Assembly: GCF_000001735.4 (NCBI RefSeq)
Contig: NC_003076.8
Location: forward strand, 15,999,835-16,063,834
Length of the DNA stretch: 64,000 bases
Source: Arabidopsis thaliana
Taxonomy: Eukaryota; Streptophyta; Magnoliopsida; Brassicales; Brassicaceae
Direction: 5' to 3'
Part shown: positions 54,256-64,000 of the stretch, one piece after another
Layout of the letters: each line of letters opens with the position of its first letter
Position numbering within the stretch: position 1 is the first letter of the stretch
Made by a program: the position numbers and the translations under genes
The notes under the pieces: generated by a model
Database searches by the model: none
Told to the model about the DNA's origin: nothing
What the model saw: the letters and a program-made list of their open reading frames with translations, nothing else

Positions 54256-56295
54256 ACTGTGGATTTTATATGGTGCACCATTTTGCACTTGCAAGTGATC
54301 TTTGCTTCCGAGCTATGGTTACTTTTAAGAGCATTTTTGTATCAACCCAACCTCTGATCCTTGTTATGGTGTACACAATATGATGATAAAGCTGCCGAAT
54401 TTGGACAAGGCTTATTGTTTATGTATTGCAATGAGAGAGGTAAGAAGTAGCTCTATGTATCATATGATTGTTGTTGTTAACCTATACTCAGCTAATAGAC
54501 CAAAACTTTTCATTAATCATCCATAGATAACATAACTAAAAGCTAATTTTATATATTTCTGATTTCTCACTAGTCACTACGCATAATACATTCGTTGTTT
54601 TTGCTAAATATGAAATATCTATGAATTAAAGATTGAAAACAAAACGCGTTTACCAAATTACTATGCATTTTTAGATTAGGAAATATCTATGAATTAAAGA
54701 TTATATCGTAAAACATTTGACATTATTTTCACATTTCGTTTTGGAGATAATGTTTTTGATATTGAGATGGACAAACATTTACAAAATATTTTTAGAATCT
54801 GGTTTCTAAGTGAGACTTTGCTTTTTGATTGTGAGCTAGACACGACTTAAAAAGTATTTATAGGCTTTAAGATTCAATGGAATTTCAACACAAAAATAGT
54901 TGCATTGGCTTCGGCCCAAGATGAGATCATCAAAATTACATTCGTTAGTATAGTATACATACATGCAACAATCAACCATGGTCCATGTATGCATAGCGAA
55001 AATCTAACAAAGAAAAATGAGTAAGGTTGCATATAAAATAAACGTTTTTAAAGAAAATTGGTTATTCTTATTTGCTATAAATACAAAGTTAGTGTATACG
55101 AAAATTTAAAACATGAATCAAACCAAATACGAAGGCAATTACTTCGAAATTGTATTTTGATATGCTTTTTACTAGTTTTGAGTTTTGACGCATAATTGTT
55201 TCTAAGTTGAGAGTGAAGTGTGAACAGAATGCGTCTCTACTCTCTACTTCCTGATTTCTTTTCTGAAGAAAATTGGCACAACGAATATTAACTTTAGAAA
55301 AAAGGCAAAAAGAGTAAGCAAAAAACTTGAAATAAACAGCCTATAACCACTCTTCAAAGGTTCAAAGTCTAAAGGTTGTGTCTTTCTCATCATTGATTAC
55401 ACGTATACACATACATATTGATACCAAATACATACACTACCTATACATAGACCTATCTGTAGTCTTAGCAACTAAGAATACAACTATTAATCTTAAAATG
55501 TTTTTTATTTTTGATAGAAAATACTAAAATTGTTTTACTTTCTCTTTTTATGTTATCATTTCTTTACTTTATTCCCATGCAATAAAAACAAAAGAGAAAT
55601 TTCCAGTTATAAAAGTGTTAAGCTTTGAGCCTAGTGTAAGTCAATATATCTGTTCCCATCAATCTGAACTGCAACCTTATATATAGAGTCATGTATGTAC
55701 ACTTAAAACTCATTACACAATTTTACCCGTGAAAATAGTAATCACTTATGTTTTTATATAAATAAATATTTTAGTTTACTAGTTAATTAATACTTTTGTT
55801 TACTAGTCTAGCGAAATATCATGAGGAAACAAATAACATTTTAATATCACGATAAATAAACATTTCTAACATTGGGTAGACAATATACTAAATTGGAGAT
55901 AATGTCTGTCAAAGTGATTGAAGAAAGGAAACAAATTTAATTCTCAGAAACAAAGGGCAAAAAACATAAAAGCAAAAAAGTAGAAACTTTTTGAACATTC
56001 ATAAAGCTGAAAACGACAGTATTGTTCTTGGTTAAAAACAGTGTTTTTGCATAAAGCTAAACACAAATAATTGCATCAACATGAAACATTAACTAAGCTT
56101 TTCTTTTGAGCATGCTCCATCTTAGACATATGACATATCATTAACCTTTTAGATTAATGTAAGTTTGACCAATAAGTAGCTTCATTTCACTAATCTTATG
56201 TCACCATATAAATATGATTAACTTCTCACCAATTGAAGACTAAAGGTTTATTTATCTTTCTAAATTCTAACATTTAAGTTTGTGTTTGTATAATA
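54256..56295. other. Gene-poor spacer
   Basis: Contains the second copy of the 47873-48012 block (54466-54610). A 23 bp direct repeat gaaatatctatgaattaaag occurs near 54612 and 54680. Otherwise AT-rich; no gene supported. Confidence 0.55.
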
Positions 56296-56555
56296 CTCCC
56301 TCTGTTTCTATATAAATGTAGTTTAAGGGTTTTTATTTTTTTTCAATTTAAATGTTGTTTTCAACTTTTTATGCAAATAATAAATGTATTTAATATTCTT
56401 TAACCAATTATATTTAATCATCTATTTTTTTATTGGTTGAATTGGTTATAATAAATGATGTTTTTATATAAAAGAGGTAGATTAAATGAGATTTTTATGA
56501 TTTCTTAATTTGTGTGTAAAAACCTTAAACTACAACTAATATGAAACAGAGGGAG
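56296..56555. mobile_element. Stowaway-like MITE, 260 bp
   Basis: Terminal repeats CTCCCTCTGTTTC at both ends extend imperfectly to about 40 bp. The element is flanked by TA on each side (56294-56295 and 56556-56557). CTCCCTC-type ends with TA duplication define the Stowaway/mariner MITE class. No coding sequence. Confidence 0.8.
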
Positions 56556-57311
56556 TACTGTATTTCATGGAGAGACGAGTACAAATTACGTTTTCATTAA
56601 TGAATTTTTGTTTTATATGGGTCATATATATATATATATCTTCAACTTTAATTACCTAGCTACCAATATTAAAATAAATAAAACAAAAATATTAATCTAA
56701 ACTAATTTTCTTATCAACATATATTGAGGATCTGCAATAAAAATTATATATGCATAAATCATAGATTGTAAAATCTAAACGGCTGGGTATCTAAAGGTTT
56801 AAATCCACAAATATTTTCTTCCGTTCTTTTTTGTTTAATTTTATAGAAAAAATATTGTTTCTAAAAGATTAATTTTTTAGGTTTTCAATGCAATACTTAT
56901 TAGTTATAATTGATAGATTGTAAAATTTAATAAATAAATTGTAAAATTTAATAAAATTATTAAATATTATTAATTTAGAGTTATTAAAAATTATAAATTA
57001 CAAAAAGTAATATATTTAAAAACAACATTTAATATGTTTTTTAATATTTGTGTTTTTAAAAAAGAATTAAACGGAAAAAAAATAGAGGAAGTATAATTTT
57101 GGTAAAAATAGTAATTTAAAATTACCATAAAAAACATCATTAATGCTCAGTATACAAAACAGTTGAAAATACACATGTGAATCCACAAAATCCCAACTCA
57201 AAGAAAAATTCTCCAATCAATTAACTCTCTCACAAAGGACGTATCTTCTCTTTACCTACCAAAAAAACCAAACCCTTGATTTTTAGTTTTTTACATCATA
57301 ACAACTAAATA
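56556..57311. other. PUB40 upstream region
   Basis: AT-rich, with an (AT)n run at about 56625. A CT-rich transcript leader probably begins near 57200. A first upstream ORF of 15 codons begins at 57312. Confidence 0.45.
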
Positions 57312-57327
57312 ATGATAATAGAACAAC

Positions 57328-57513
57328 ATGACCAAGTCCATACTTCTTCTAAACAATAAAATCTCCCTCCCAAAAATCTCTCATTTACAGTTTCCTCAAA
57401 TCTCTCCCACAAAAATCTCATCTTTCAAGGTTTCAAGATCATTCATGGGTCTTCTTCTTCTTCAACAAGAAATCAACTTTCCCCAATTCCACTCTGAAAA
57501 ATCCAATCTTTAA
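57328..57513 (+). promoter_or_regulatory. Upstream ORF overlapping the PUB40 start codon
   Basis: A 61-codon ORF starts at ATG 57328, and its stop TAA (57511-57513) shares one base with the PUB40 ATG (57513-57515), forming TAATG. If transcribed in the leader, ribosomes finishing the uORF would stop exactly on the main start. The peptide is Ser/Lys/Leu-rich and not recognised. Confidence 0.5.
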
Positions 57514-59165
57514 TGGAGATTCAACGACCAGTCATCAATCTCATGGTTCTTCACTCACAACACGACAAAAGTGACAACCTTTCCCGACGAGAATCTCTCG
57601 CCGGTAAATCCAAATGGAGAACCTCCTTATCCCGTTCTTCTTCATCTTCTTCATCAAACAACAATTCTCCGACCAAAACAGAGATTCCGGCAGAGTTTCT
57701 CTGTCCGATCTCAGGTTCTTTAATGGCTGACCCAATCATAGTCTCTTCCGGTCACTCCTACGAAAGAGCTTGCGTCATAGCTTGTAAAACCCTAGGCTTT
57801 ACTCCAACCCCACCTCCAGATTTCTCCACCGTGATACCAAATCTCGCTTTAAAATCCGCAATTCACAGCTGGTGTGAACGGCGGTGTTTTCCACCGCCGA
57901 AGCCACTCAACTCCGCCGCCGCGGAGAAGCTTATACTCGCATTAATGGAGAAAAAACCACAAAGAAGAAAAGTATCTGTTTCAGAGAAAGAGCTTATCCA
58001 AGCTATTAGAGATAAACCATCAGTGAGACTTAACCACGCCGCGACGGAGCTTGATCGGAGACCTAATTACTTCAACTCAAGCTCCGATGAGTCAATAGCT
58101 TCTTCAAGCCGTACACTACAGTTAACAACTAAACCTAGTTGCTTCTCTTCACCTTCATCTGGAGAAATCGAATCTTTAGAACCTAACCTAACTCCAGAAG
58201 AAGAAGCTTTACTAACAAAGCTAAAAAGTAATCGAATCTCAGAGATTGAAGAAGCTTTGATTTCGATTCGACGCATCACAAGAATCGATGAAAGTTCAAG
58301 AATCAGTTTATGTACAACGAGAGTAATCTCTGCACTTAAGTCACTGATTGTTTCCAGATACGCGACGGTTCAGGTGAATGTCACGGCGGTTCTTGTGAAC
58401 TTGTCTTTGGAAAAATCTAATAAAGTCAAGATCGTACGGTCAGGAATCGTTCCTCCGTTGATCGACGTTTTGAAATGCGGTTCCGTCGAAGCTCAGGAGC
58501 ATTCCGCCGGAGTTATCTTCAGTTTAGCTCTTGAAGATGAGAACAAAACGGCGATTGGTGTTCTCGGAGGTTTAGAGCCGTTGCTTCATTTGATCCGAGT
58601 TGGTACTGAGTTAACTCGGCATGACTCGGCTTTAGCTTTGTATCATCTTTCTCTTGTACAGAGTAATAGAGGGAAGCTAGTTAAGCTTGGAGCTGTTCAA
58701 ATGCTTTTGGGTATGGTGAGTTTAGGACAGATGATTGGTCGTGTTTTGTTGATTCTTTGTAATATGGCTTCGTGTCCGGTGAGTCGACCAGCTTTGCTTG
58801 ACTCGGGTGGTGTTGAATGTATGGTTGGGGTTTTGAGAAGAGATAGAGAGGTTAATGAGTCGACTCGGGAGAGCTGTGTTGCGGTTTTGTATGGGTTGAG
58901 TCACGACGGTGGTTTGAGGTTTAAAGGGTTGGCTATGGCGGCGAATGCGGTGGAGGAGTTGGTGAAAGTGGAGAGGAGTGGGAGAGAAAGAGCTAAGCAG
59001 AAGGCGAGAAGAGTTTTGGAAGTGTTGAGAGCTAAAATTGAAGATGATGATTTGGTGGAGAATGAGGAGATTGATTGGGAGGAGTTGCTTAATTCCGGTG
59101 ATGTTAGTCGGAGCCGGTGTCGACTCGGTGGTGAGAAATCTTGTGTTAACTCGGCCGAGTTTTGA
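57513..59165 (+). CDS. PUB40: U-box/ARM E3 ubiquitin ligase PUB40
   Basis: Intronless, 550 residues from ATG 57513. The U-box lies at residues about 58-130 (IPAEFLCPISGSLMADPIIV, then SGHSYERACV and SWCERRCFPPP). A variable Ser-rich linker precedes ARM repeats from about residue 225 to 510 (TVQVNVTAVLVNLSLEKSNK, AQEHSAGVIFSLALEDENKT, SCVAVLYGLSHDGG). The U-box recruits an E2, and the ARM repeats bind substrate. PUB40 (At5g40140) is reported to ubiquitinate BZR1 in roots, linking phosphate status and brassinosteroid signalling. It converges with PER63; an upstream ORF abuts its start. Confidence 0.95.
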   Translation: MEIQRPVINLMVLHSQHDKSDNLSRRESLAGKSKWRTSLSRSSSSSSSNNNSPTKTEIPAEFLCPISGSLMADPIIVSSGHSYERACVIACKTLGFTPTPPPDFSTVIPNLALKSAIHSWCERRCFPPPKPLNSAAAEKLILALMEKKPQRRKVSVSEKELIQAIRDKPSVRLNHAATELDRRPNYFNSSSDESIASSSRTLQLTTKPSCFSSPSSGEIESLEPNLTPEEEALLTKLKSNRISEIEEALISIRRITRIDESSRISLCTTRVISALKSLIVSRYATVQVNVTAVLVNLSLEKSNKVKIVRSGIVPPLIDVLKCGSVEAQEHSAGVIFSLALEDENKTAIGVLGGLEPLLHLIRVGTELTRHDSALALYHLSLVQSNRGKLVKLGAVQMLLGMVSLGQMIGRVLLILCNMASCPVSRPALLDSGGVECMVGVLRRDREVNESTRESCVAVLYGLSHDGGLRFKGLAMAANAVEELVKVERSGRERAKQKARRVLEVLRAKIEDDDLVENEEIDWEELLNSGDVSRSRCRLGGEKSCVNSAEF

Positions 59166-59915
59166 CGTGTCATTTTTTAACTCGTTACTTTTGTTTTAGT
59201 TTTAATTGTGGGTTTTGCGACTTTTTCTTTTTTTCTTTTTAAATTTCTAAATAATAGAGTAGGGGATTGTAATTAGTTGGAGATGAGTTTTTTTTTTTTT
59301 TTTTTGTGAATTTTTATGGTTGGGTGGATTCTTGAATTATTTGGCAATTTGGGTGGCTTTTCTTTTTGTTAATTCCATCCTTTTTCTTCGTATTATCTTT
59401 TTGCTTTTATAAAATTTAGAAAACGAACAATGAAAAAGATTGAAAAGAAAACTAATGGAGGACTTTTAATTCCTTAAGATATGGGAATTGATTCTTCCGT
59501 TTACAAAATTTAAATGAATTTTCAATTTTAATTTGATTTCTTCAATTATTTGCATTACACTCGATCATAACTCATCCTATATTATAGGTTATTTTTTTTT
59601 AAATTATACTATATGTTATATATTTCAGAATAAAATTTTGATATATTATAATAGTAAGTGAAAAGAAAAGAAAATTTAGCAACCAGAAAATAAGATTATT
59701 CTATTTGATCAAATTCAGTAATCCTCAGTTATCGGAAGACGAATCGACTAATTATAATCATATATAAATAATCACACATGAGCCTTAGATCAACAATTCA
59801 ATCTCGCCGAAATCTCAAACATTTGCTCTAAACTAACTAATCAACAATTAAAAAAATAAACAAAAACGAAATCTCACAAATCGTAATAACAATTAAGAAG
59901 AATCTCTAAGACGTT
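59166..59915. other. Convergent 3' spacer
   Basis: The 3' regions of PUB40 and PER63 meet here. T-rich tracts and no gene. Confidence 0.5.
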
Positions 59916-60902
59916 TTAGTTGATCGCATCACACCTTCGTCGGATCTCTCCTCGCCGTCCGGTCAAAACACCGTGAAGACTCAACTTCTGCATAGCTCCG
60001 GCAAAGTCGTTAAAGAACCGAGATTGGTCTCTCGCGTATAACTCAACGAACGGACGGGTTCTCGGGTCGGAGAATAAACCGTGATCCGATTCAAGTAACC
60101 CGAGACCTTTCGGAATATTCTGGAAATACATATTATCGAATTTGTTCGGAGTCATAACGTCGTTGAAGACAGATATCGTAGGGTCATTTTTGGAATTCGA
60201 ACAAGCTTTCTTTAAAGCTACCGCGAATCTCGGGTTATACCCGGTACTATTATTCGGGTTGACCCGGTTCGTGAACTCCTTGCAATGTGAGAATCCGATG
60301 GTGTGAGCACCACTCAAAGCAACCATTTCTTGAACGGAGAAGCCTCTGGAGCTGAATTGATCGATGAGCTTCGATATCTGCATCGACGGGAGCGGGAGGA
60401 GATCGGAGACGAGAGATGATTTCGAAGTTCGTGAATCGCGACGGCCGAGGGAGATTTCGTAGTAAGGTCCACCGACGGTTACGAGGAGATCACGTACCGC
60501 GACGGCGATGATATCGGAGCAAGAGACTGTGTTGGGACAAGCGAGTTCGAGAGCTGTTTTAGCTCGGATTACTACGTCGAATCCGTCTCCGGGGAGAGAG
60601 AGATTGATTGATGAATCGCGTTCGGCGGTGTTGAAAGCGGTGGAAGAAACGAGGACGGAGGCGTCGCAGCCGTTGGGGAAACAGTCGTGGAAGAAGAGGC
60701 GGAGAGCTGCGGCGGCGGTTGTTGGAGTTGAGATCTGTTTGTTGGTGATGGTTTCGCGGATAATGTCGAGGAATTTAGGGCATGATTTGGAGTAGAAATC
60801 GACGGTTAGGTGAGATTCGGCGGCGAAGGATAGTGATTGGAAGGATAAGCAGAGGAGGAGGAGGATGATGGTGAGATTCTTGAGTTGAGATTGTTCCGCC
60901 AT
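59916..60902 (-). CDS. PER63: Class III peroxidase 63
   Basis: Intronless, 328 residues from ATG 60902. It has a signal peptide of about 28 residues (LTIILLLLCLSFQSLSFAA), the distal heme motif RLFFHDCFPNGCDASVLV, the catalytic proximal histidine in MVALSGAHTIGFSHC and eight conserved cysteines. An N-glycosylation motif NNST lies after FTNRVNP. This is a secreted heme peroxidase of the plant class III family that oxidises phenolics and produces or consumes H2O2 in the wall. Most family members have three introns; this one has none. Likely At5g40150. Confidence 0.95.
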   Translation of the reverse strand: MAEQSQLKNLTIILLLLCLSFQSLSFAAESHLTVDFYSKSCPKFLDIIRETITNKQISTPTTAAAALRLFFHDCFPNGCDASVLVSSTAFNTAERDSSINLSLPGDGFDVVIRAKTALELACPNTVSCSDIIAVAVRDLLVTVGGPYYEISLGRRDSRTSKSSLVSDLLPLPSMQISKLIDQFSSRGFSVQEMVALSGAHTIGFSHCKEFTNRVNPNNSTGYNPRFAVALKKACSNSKNDPTISVFNDVMTPNKFDNMYFQNIPKGLGLLESDHGLFSDPRTRPFVELYARDQSRFFNDFAGAMQKLSLHGVLTGRRGEIRRRCDAIN

Positions 60903-62121
60903 TGTTGAAGGGAGATTCAGAACTCTTGAGCTTGAGAGAGTGAGAGTGAAAGAGGCGGTGAGATTTTAATGGAAGTAGAAGAGAGAGTGAGAGTGAGAGA
61001 GTGAAGAAAACGCGCTTTGGTTTAGTGCAACCACCAATCACGGGATAGAGGATCCAGTTATTTTCTTATATGAGCCGGTTTATTACGTTTATTCTCTTAA
61101 ACCGGTTGATTGTGTTTGGTTTTCGGTTCGAATTAGAGGTTTGGCAAAAATAGTTGTTATCTAGTATGGTATCTACGGTTTAAACCGATATATAATTTTA
61201 TTTAATTCTAAAATTTAAACTCTAACCACTTTTTTATAAACTCAACCTGACATATGATTTTGTTTAAATTATAAAATCTAAACCCTAATTCTCATTTATA
61301 AATACAAACGGACATATAATTCTGTGTAATTATAAAATCTAAACCCAAGTTATTATTTATAAGCACACATTGATATTTAACCTTCCTTTATTAAAAGTAT
61401 ACAGATTTTATTTTTATATTTGTTTGTTTTCTGATTTTAATTTTAATTTATTTTTAAATAAAGTGTGACATGTCATATTATGTATTTTGATTAGTTATTA
61501 AAGAGAGGATGAATCCAAGAATTTTTCTTAATAGAATTATATGTCATTTTTGGTTTGTAGAGATTTTCTTTTCTTAACTTTTTTTGTTTTCTAATTTTAG
61601 TTTTAATTTTAATTTAATTTAAATAAAATATATGACATGTTGTATTTTGATTGGTTATTAAAGAGGGGGGTGAATCCAAGAATTGTTCTTTTTTCGATGC
61701 TTATGGATTTTATACAACAAATTTAAATTTTTTAGTGTTTCAGAAAACCTTGGCCCAAAAAAAAAATAAATAATAAAGTGTTTCAGAAAACCAAACCATG
61801 TTCTTCTACTTTAATCACTTTTATCTACTTAGATTACAATCAAACAAGTTTCAGTTGATGATATATCTCACAACAAGCGTGTTTAATTAGTTGTTTTTAA
61901 TTTTTAGACGAAATCTCCCTTAAAATAATTGTTTCTAGATTCAGCCATTTTCAGTAAAACCAGTTTTTAAAAGATATAGCTGTGATAACTATTTTTAGTT
62001 AATGATATATCTCAAAAGTCACAATATATATGGAAAAGTGAAACAAAAAAAAAACCTATAAAACCATAATCTCTCAGTTGATTAAAAACACCATTATCTC
62101 TCAAGTCTTAATACGAAAACA
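60903..62121. other. Divergent spacer with minisatellite and direct repeats
   Basis: Three copies of a 62 bp unit at 61188-61371 share taaaatctaaaccc and ttataaa blocks. A 105 bp direct repeat at 61424-61530 and 61583-61690 has ttgttttct-attttaattt, ttattaaagag and gaatccaagaatt. AT-rich and non-coding. CT/GA-rich PER63 leader at 60903-61010. Confidence 0.75.
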
Positions 62122-62511
62122 ATGGAATCCAAGAGATCATCATCTTCTCCTCTACTAATTTTGATTACCACCATCATGATCATATTCATCATTTCTGGTT
62201 AGTCCTCGTCGTTTTTCAATAACAAATTGATAATCATGTTTATATTTGACATAGTTTTTTTTTTAATCCGAATCTGTTTTAGATTGGCCAAGACTACTCA
62301 CATGCATATATTTCTTCAAACTAACGCTTCTGTCTTTGCAGGACCTAAATCTGTCGATGCAGATTGCAAACACCCGGTTGGACCGTACACGGACTCATGC
62401 TTTACGGATTGCGTATCTGGAAAATATGGATATAATTATGAATCCGCTTTTTGTAGCCGTGACGAGACCGGAACTTGTAAAATATGTTGCTGCGAACTTA
62501 TCAACGAATAG
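62122..62511 (+). CDS. Defensin-like (DEFL) secreted peptide
   Basis: Exons 62122-62197 and 62342-62511 give 81 residues. The exon break falls at the end of a signal peptide (LLILITTIMIIFIISG), the classic DEFL gene layout. The mature peptide has eight cysteines. Six fit the Cys-stabilised alpha-beta pattern, with CKICCC at the end. DEFL peptides act in defence or pollen-pistil signalling; the role here is unknown. Likely At5g40155. Confidence 0.88.
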
Positions 62512-62891
62512 GTGCATATGCATTTGCATGTTTCAATGTATGGTTGGTAACAAAAAAAAAAAGATGTGGAGAAAGAGAACAAATTATATACTTGTCTTCC
62601 CTATTTTAAAGGCAATGCATAACCCTTAAAATTATTATTTACTTGCACAATCTTGCAATGCTTGTAATTTAATATATATGACATAACAATGTGTATCTTT
62701 GTTATGCACATTATGATACACACACCCGAATAACAAGTTCATCCACGAATATATAAAAGCAGTAATTACAAACTCAATCGGGTTTCTTCTACCTTAACCA
62801 CTTATACCGGTGTAGATTACAATCAAACCAAGCAATGGCAAATGCAGTTTAGTAATCTCAACCTGATCATTCAAAATCTCACCAGCTCTTT
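62512..62891. other. Convergent spacer
   Basis: 3' flanks of the DEFL gene and EMB506. No gene or repeat of note. Confidence 0.5.
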
Positions 62892-63946
62892 CTATATATC
62901 CCCGGTGGGCATAATCTTCAATAGCTTGACCAGATCATATGACTTGAAATCTCTTCCAAAGCACAGAGCCAAGTCCAAAGCTAATTTCCCATCCTGAAAA
63001 GACAGCAAGAAACCAAAACCAAATTGATCTGTTATCGAACAAAAACAAACTAACTATTCATATACTCTCAGTTTTTCTCTACACATATTTTCGCCATTAA
63101 CACCTTTGTTCGTCTTGTTTTATCAGCACCATTGGTCAACAATATCTTTGTAATGTCTCGATTTCGGCTTTGTACAGCTATATGTAACGGAGTCCATCCT
63201 TCCTGTAAAACAAAGAAAGTTTCATCGAATCAAAATCAGAAATTTTTTAATGGCTTGAGATAAGCTTTTAGTTGCTACTAAGTACTAACATTATCTGCAA
63301 CATTGACGTCTACATTGTACTTGAATAGTAGTTTTACAGTCTGCAAGGCTCCAACTTGAACTGCATAATGAATCGGAGCTGCACCGTCCTGTATCTTTGA
63401 ACAATCTGGTTAATAAAGTATGAACCTTTTCCAAATGGGTTCTACGTAAATGGAACCAGATAAGTTCTCACCCGATCTTGAAGATGCGGATTAGCTCCTT
63501 TCCTCAAAAGATGACTAATCACCGCTTCTTTTTTACCAATGATTGCTTTGTGAAGAGCGGTTTGGTTGTCCTGTTTTTGTAGATTCAGTCAGTGACATGA
63601 TAAACAATAGAAACCAGATTTGGTATGTTTAAAAGCAAACCTTGTCAACATCATCAATGTCTAGTCCGTTTTCAATAAGATTATCCATTAACTGAATCTG
63701 CATTGACAGAGCAAGTGTCTGAAGTGGCTTCCAACTCTTCTGCAGATTCCATATTTACACAATAAGTATACAAACCAAGTGAATCAAAACCACTACACTC
63801 GTAGCAATATGATCACAGATTGATATGCATATAAGAGATACTGAAGAAAATCACATGAAAACTTACTGTTGAGATCATCTTGAGATTTGGTTTCTCATTT
63901 TGCTGAAGAATTACTCTTTCTTCAGGTTCAAGAAGTTGTTCAACCT
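62892..63946 (-). CDS. EMB506: Ankyrin-repeat protein EMB506, C-terminal part
   Basis: Six exons are visible on the minus strand: 63946-63867, 63739-63641, 63570-63472, 63388-63290, 63202-63104 and 62993-62892. All introns are GT-AG and the frame is continuous. The four middle exons are 99 bp each and encode one ankyrin unit apiece ([30 protein letters not shown]); the last ends IMPTGDI. The 5' half lies beyond the right edge. EMB506 (At5g40160) is a plastid protein that interacts with the ankyrin protein AKRP and is essential for embryo and plastid development. Confidence 0.93.
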
Positions 63947-64000
63947 CTGCAAATACTCAAGCCCATGTAAAGCAATGATACACATTCACACACAAAAGTA

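Noticed and set aside
57541-59173. Long antisense ORFs across PUB40
   Set aside because: Shadows of the GC-rich coding strand; no protein features.

Overview
The window is nuclear DNA of Arabidopsis thaliana or something indistinguishable from it at this level. The evidence is compact intron-bearing genes with GT-AG introns of mostly 75-150 bp, AT-rich spacers, TIR-type NLR genes, a GT14 glycosyltransferase, AGC-VIII kinase, PUB-ARM and DEFL families, and Helitron and Mutator-like elements. From memory of the gene order (HIPL, PPR, GLCAT14A, AAA-ATPase pair, thaumatin, AGC kinase, P2, F-box, TNL, CHL1/TNL, AGL76, PUB40, PER63, DEFL, EMB506) it is the chromosome 5 stretch around At5g39970-At5g40160. 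Locus names rest on recall; exon structures were read from the sequence.

Layout. 1-6.6 kb: the 3' part of a HIPL-type glucose/sorbosone dehydrogenase, a plastid P-type PPR gene on the opposite strand, and GLCAT14A. 8.1-11.3 kb: a decaying R2R3-MYB gene, small repeats, and a second copy of the GLCAT14A 3' flank. 11.2-22 kb: two tandem BCS1-like AAA-ATPase genes separated by about 8 kb of transposon debris. That debris holds a foldback element loaded with E2F-type sites, a broken membrane-protein gene, and a Helitron whose empty site survives next to it. 23-30.4 kb: a thaumatin-like gene, an AGC-VIII kinase and the ribosomal P2 gene with a telo-box/site II promoter. 30.7-31.7 kb: a second Helitron.

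32-54.3 kb is a rearranged immune-gene island. It holds an F-box/FBD gene with two frame breaks, a TIR-NB-LRR gene whose TIR exon is out of frame with the NB-ARC, and a MADS copy with an internal deletion. It also holds a mitochondrial ribosomal mL41 gene between direct repeats, and a head-to-head pair (TIR-NB gene CHL1 and a full TNL) sharing a 481 bp promoter. Two Mutator-like elements, the intact MADS copy AGL76, an F-box tail fragment and a ribosomal L5 fragment follow. Several short blocks occur twice here, so the island grew by segmental duplication and then decayed. 54.3-64 kb: a gene-poor spacer with a Stowaway-like MITE, then PUB40 with an upstream ORF that overlaps its start codon, PER63, a defensin-like gene and the 3' half of the ankyrin gene EMB506.

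Functionally the intact genes are unrelated housekeeping, cell-wall, plastid and signalling genes. The one clear working unit is the CHL1/TNL pair. Its layout matches the known CHS1/SOC3 pair, and its TNL partner has several degenerate NB-ARC motifs.
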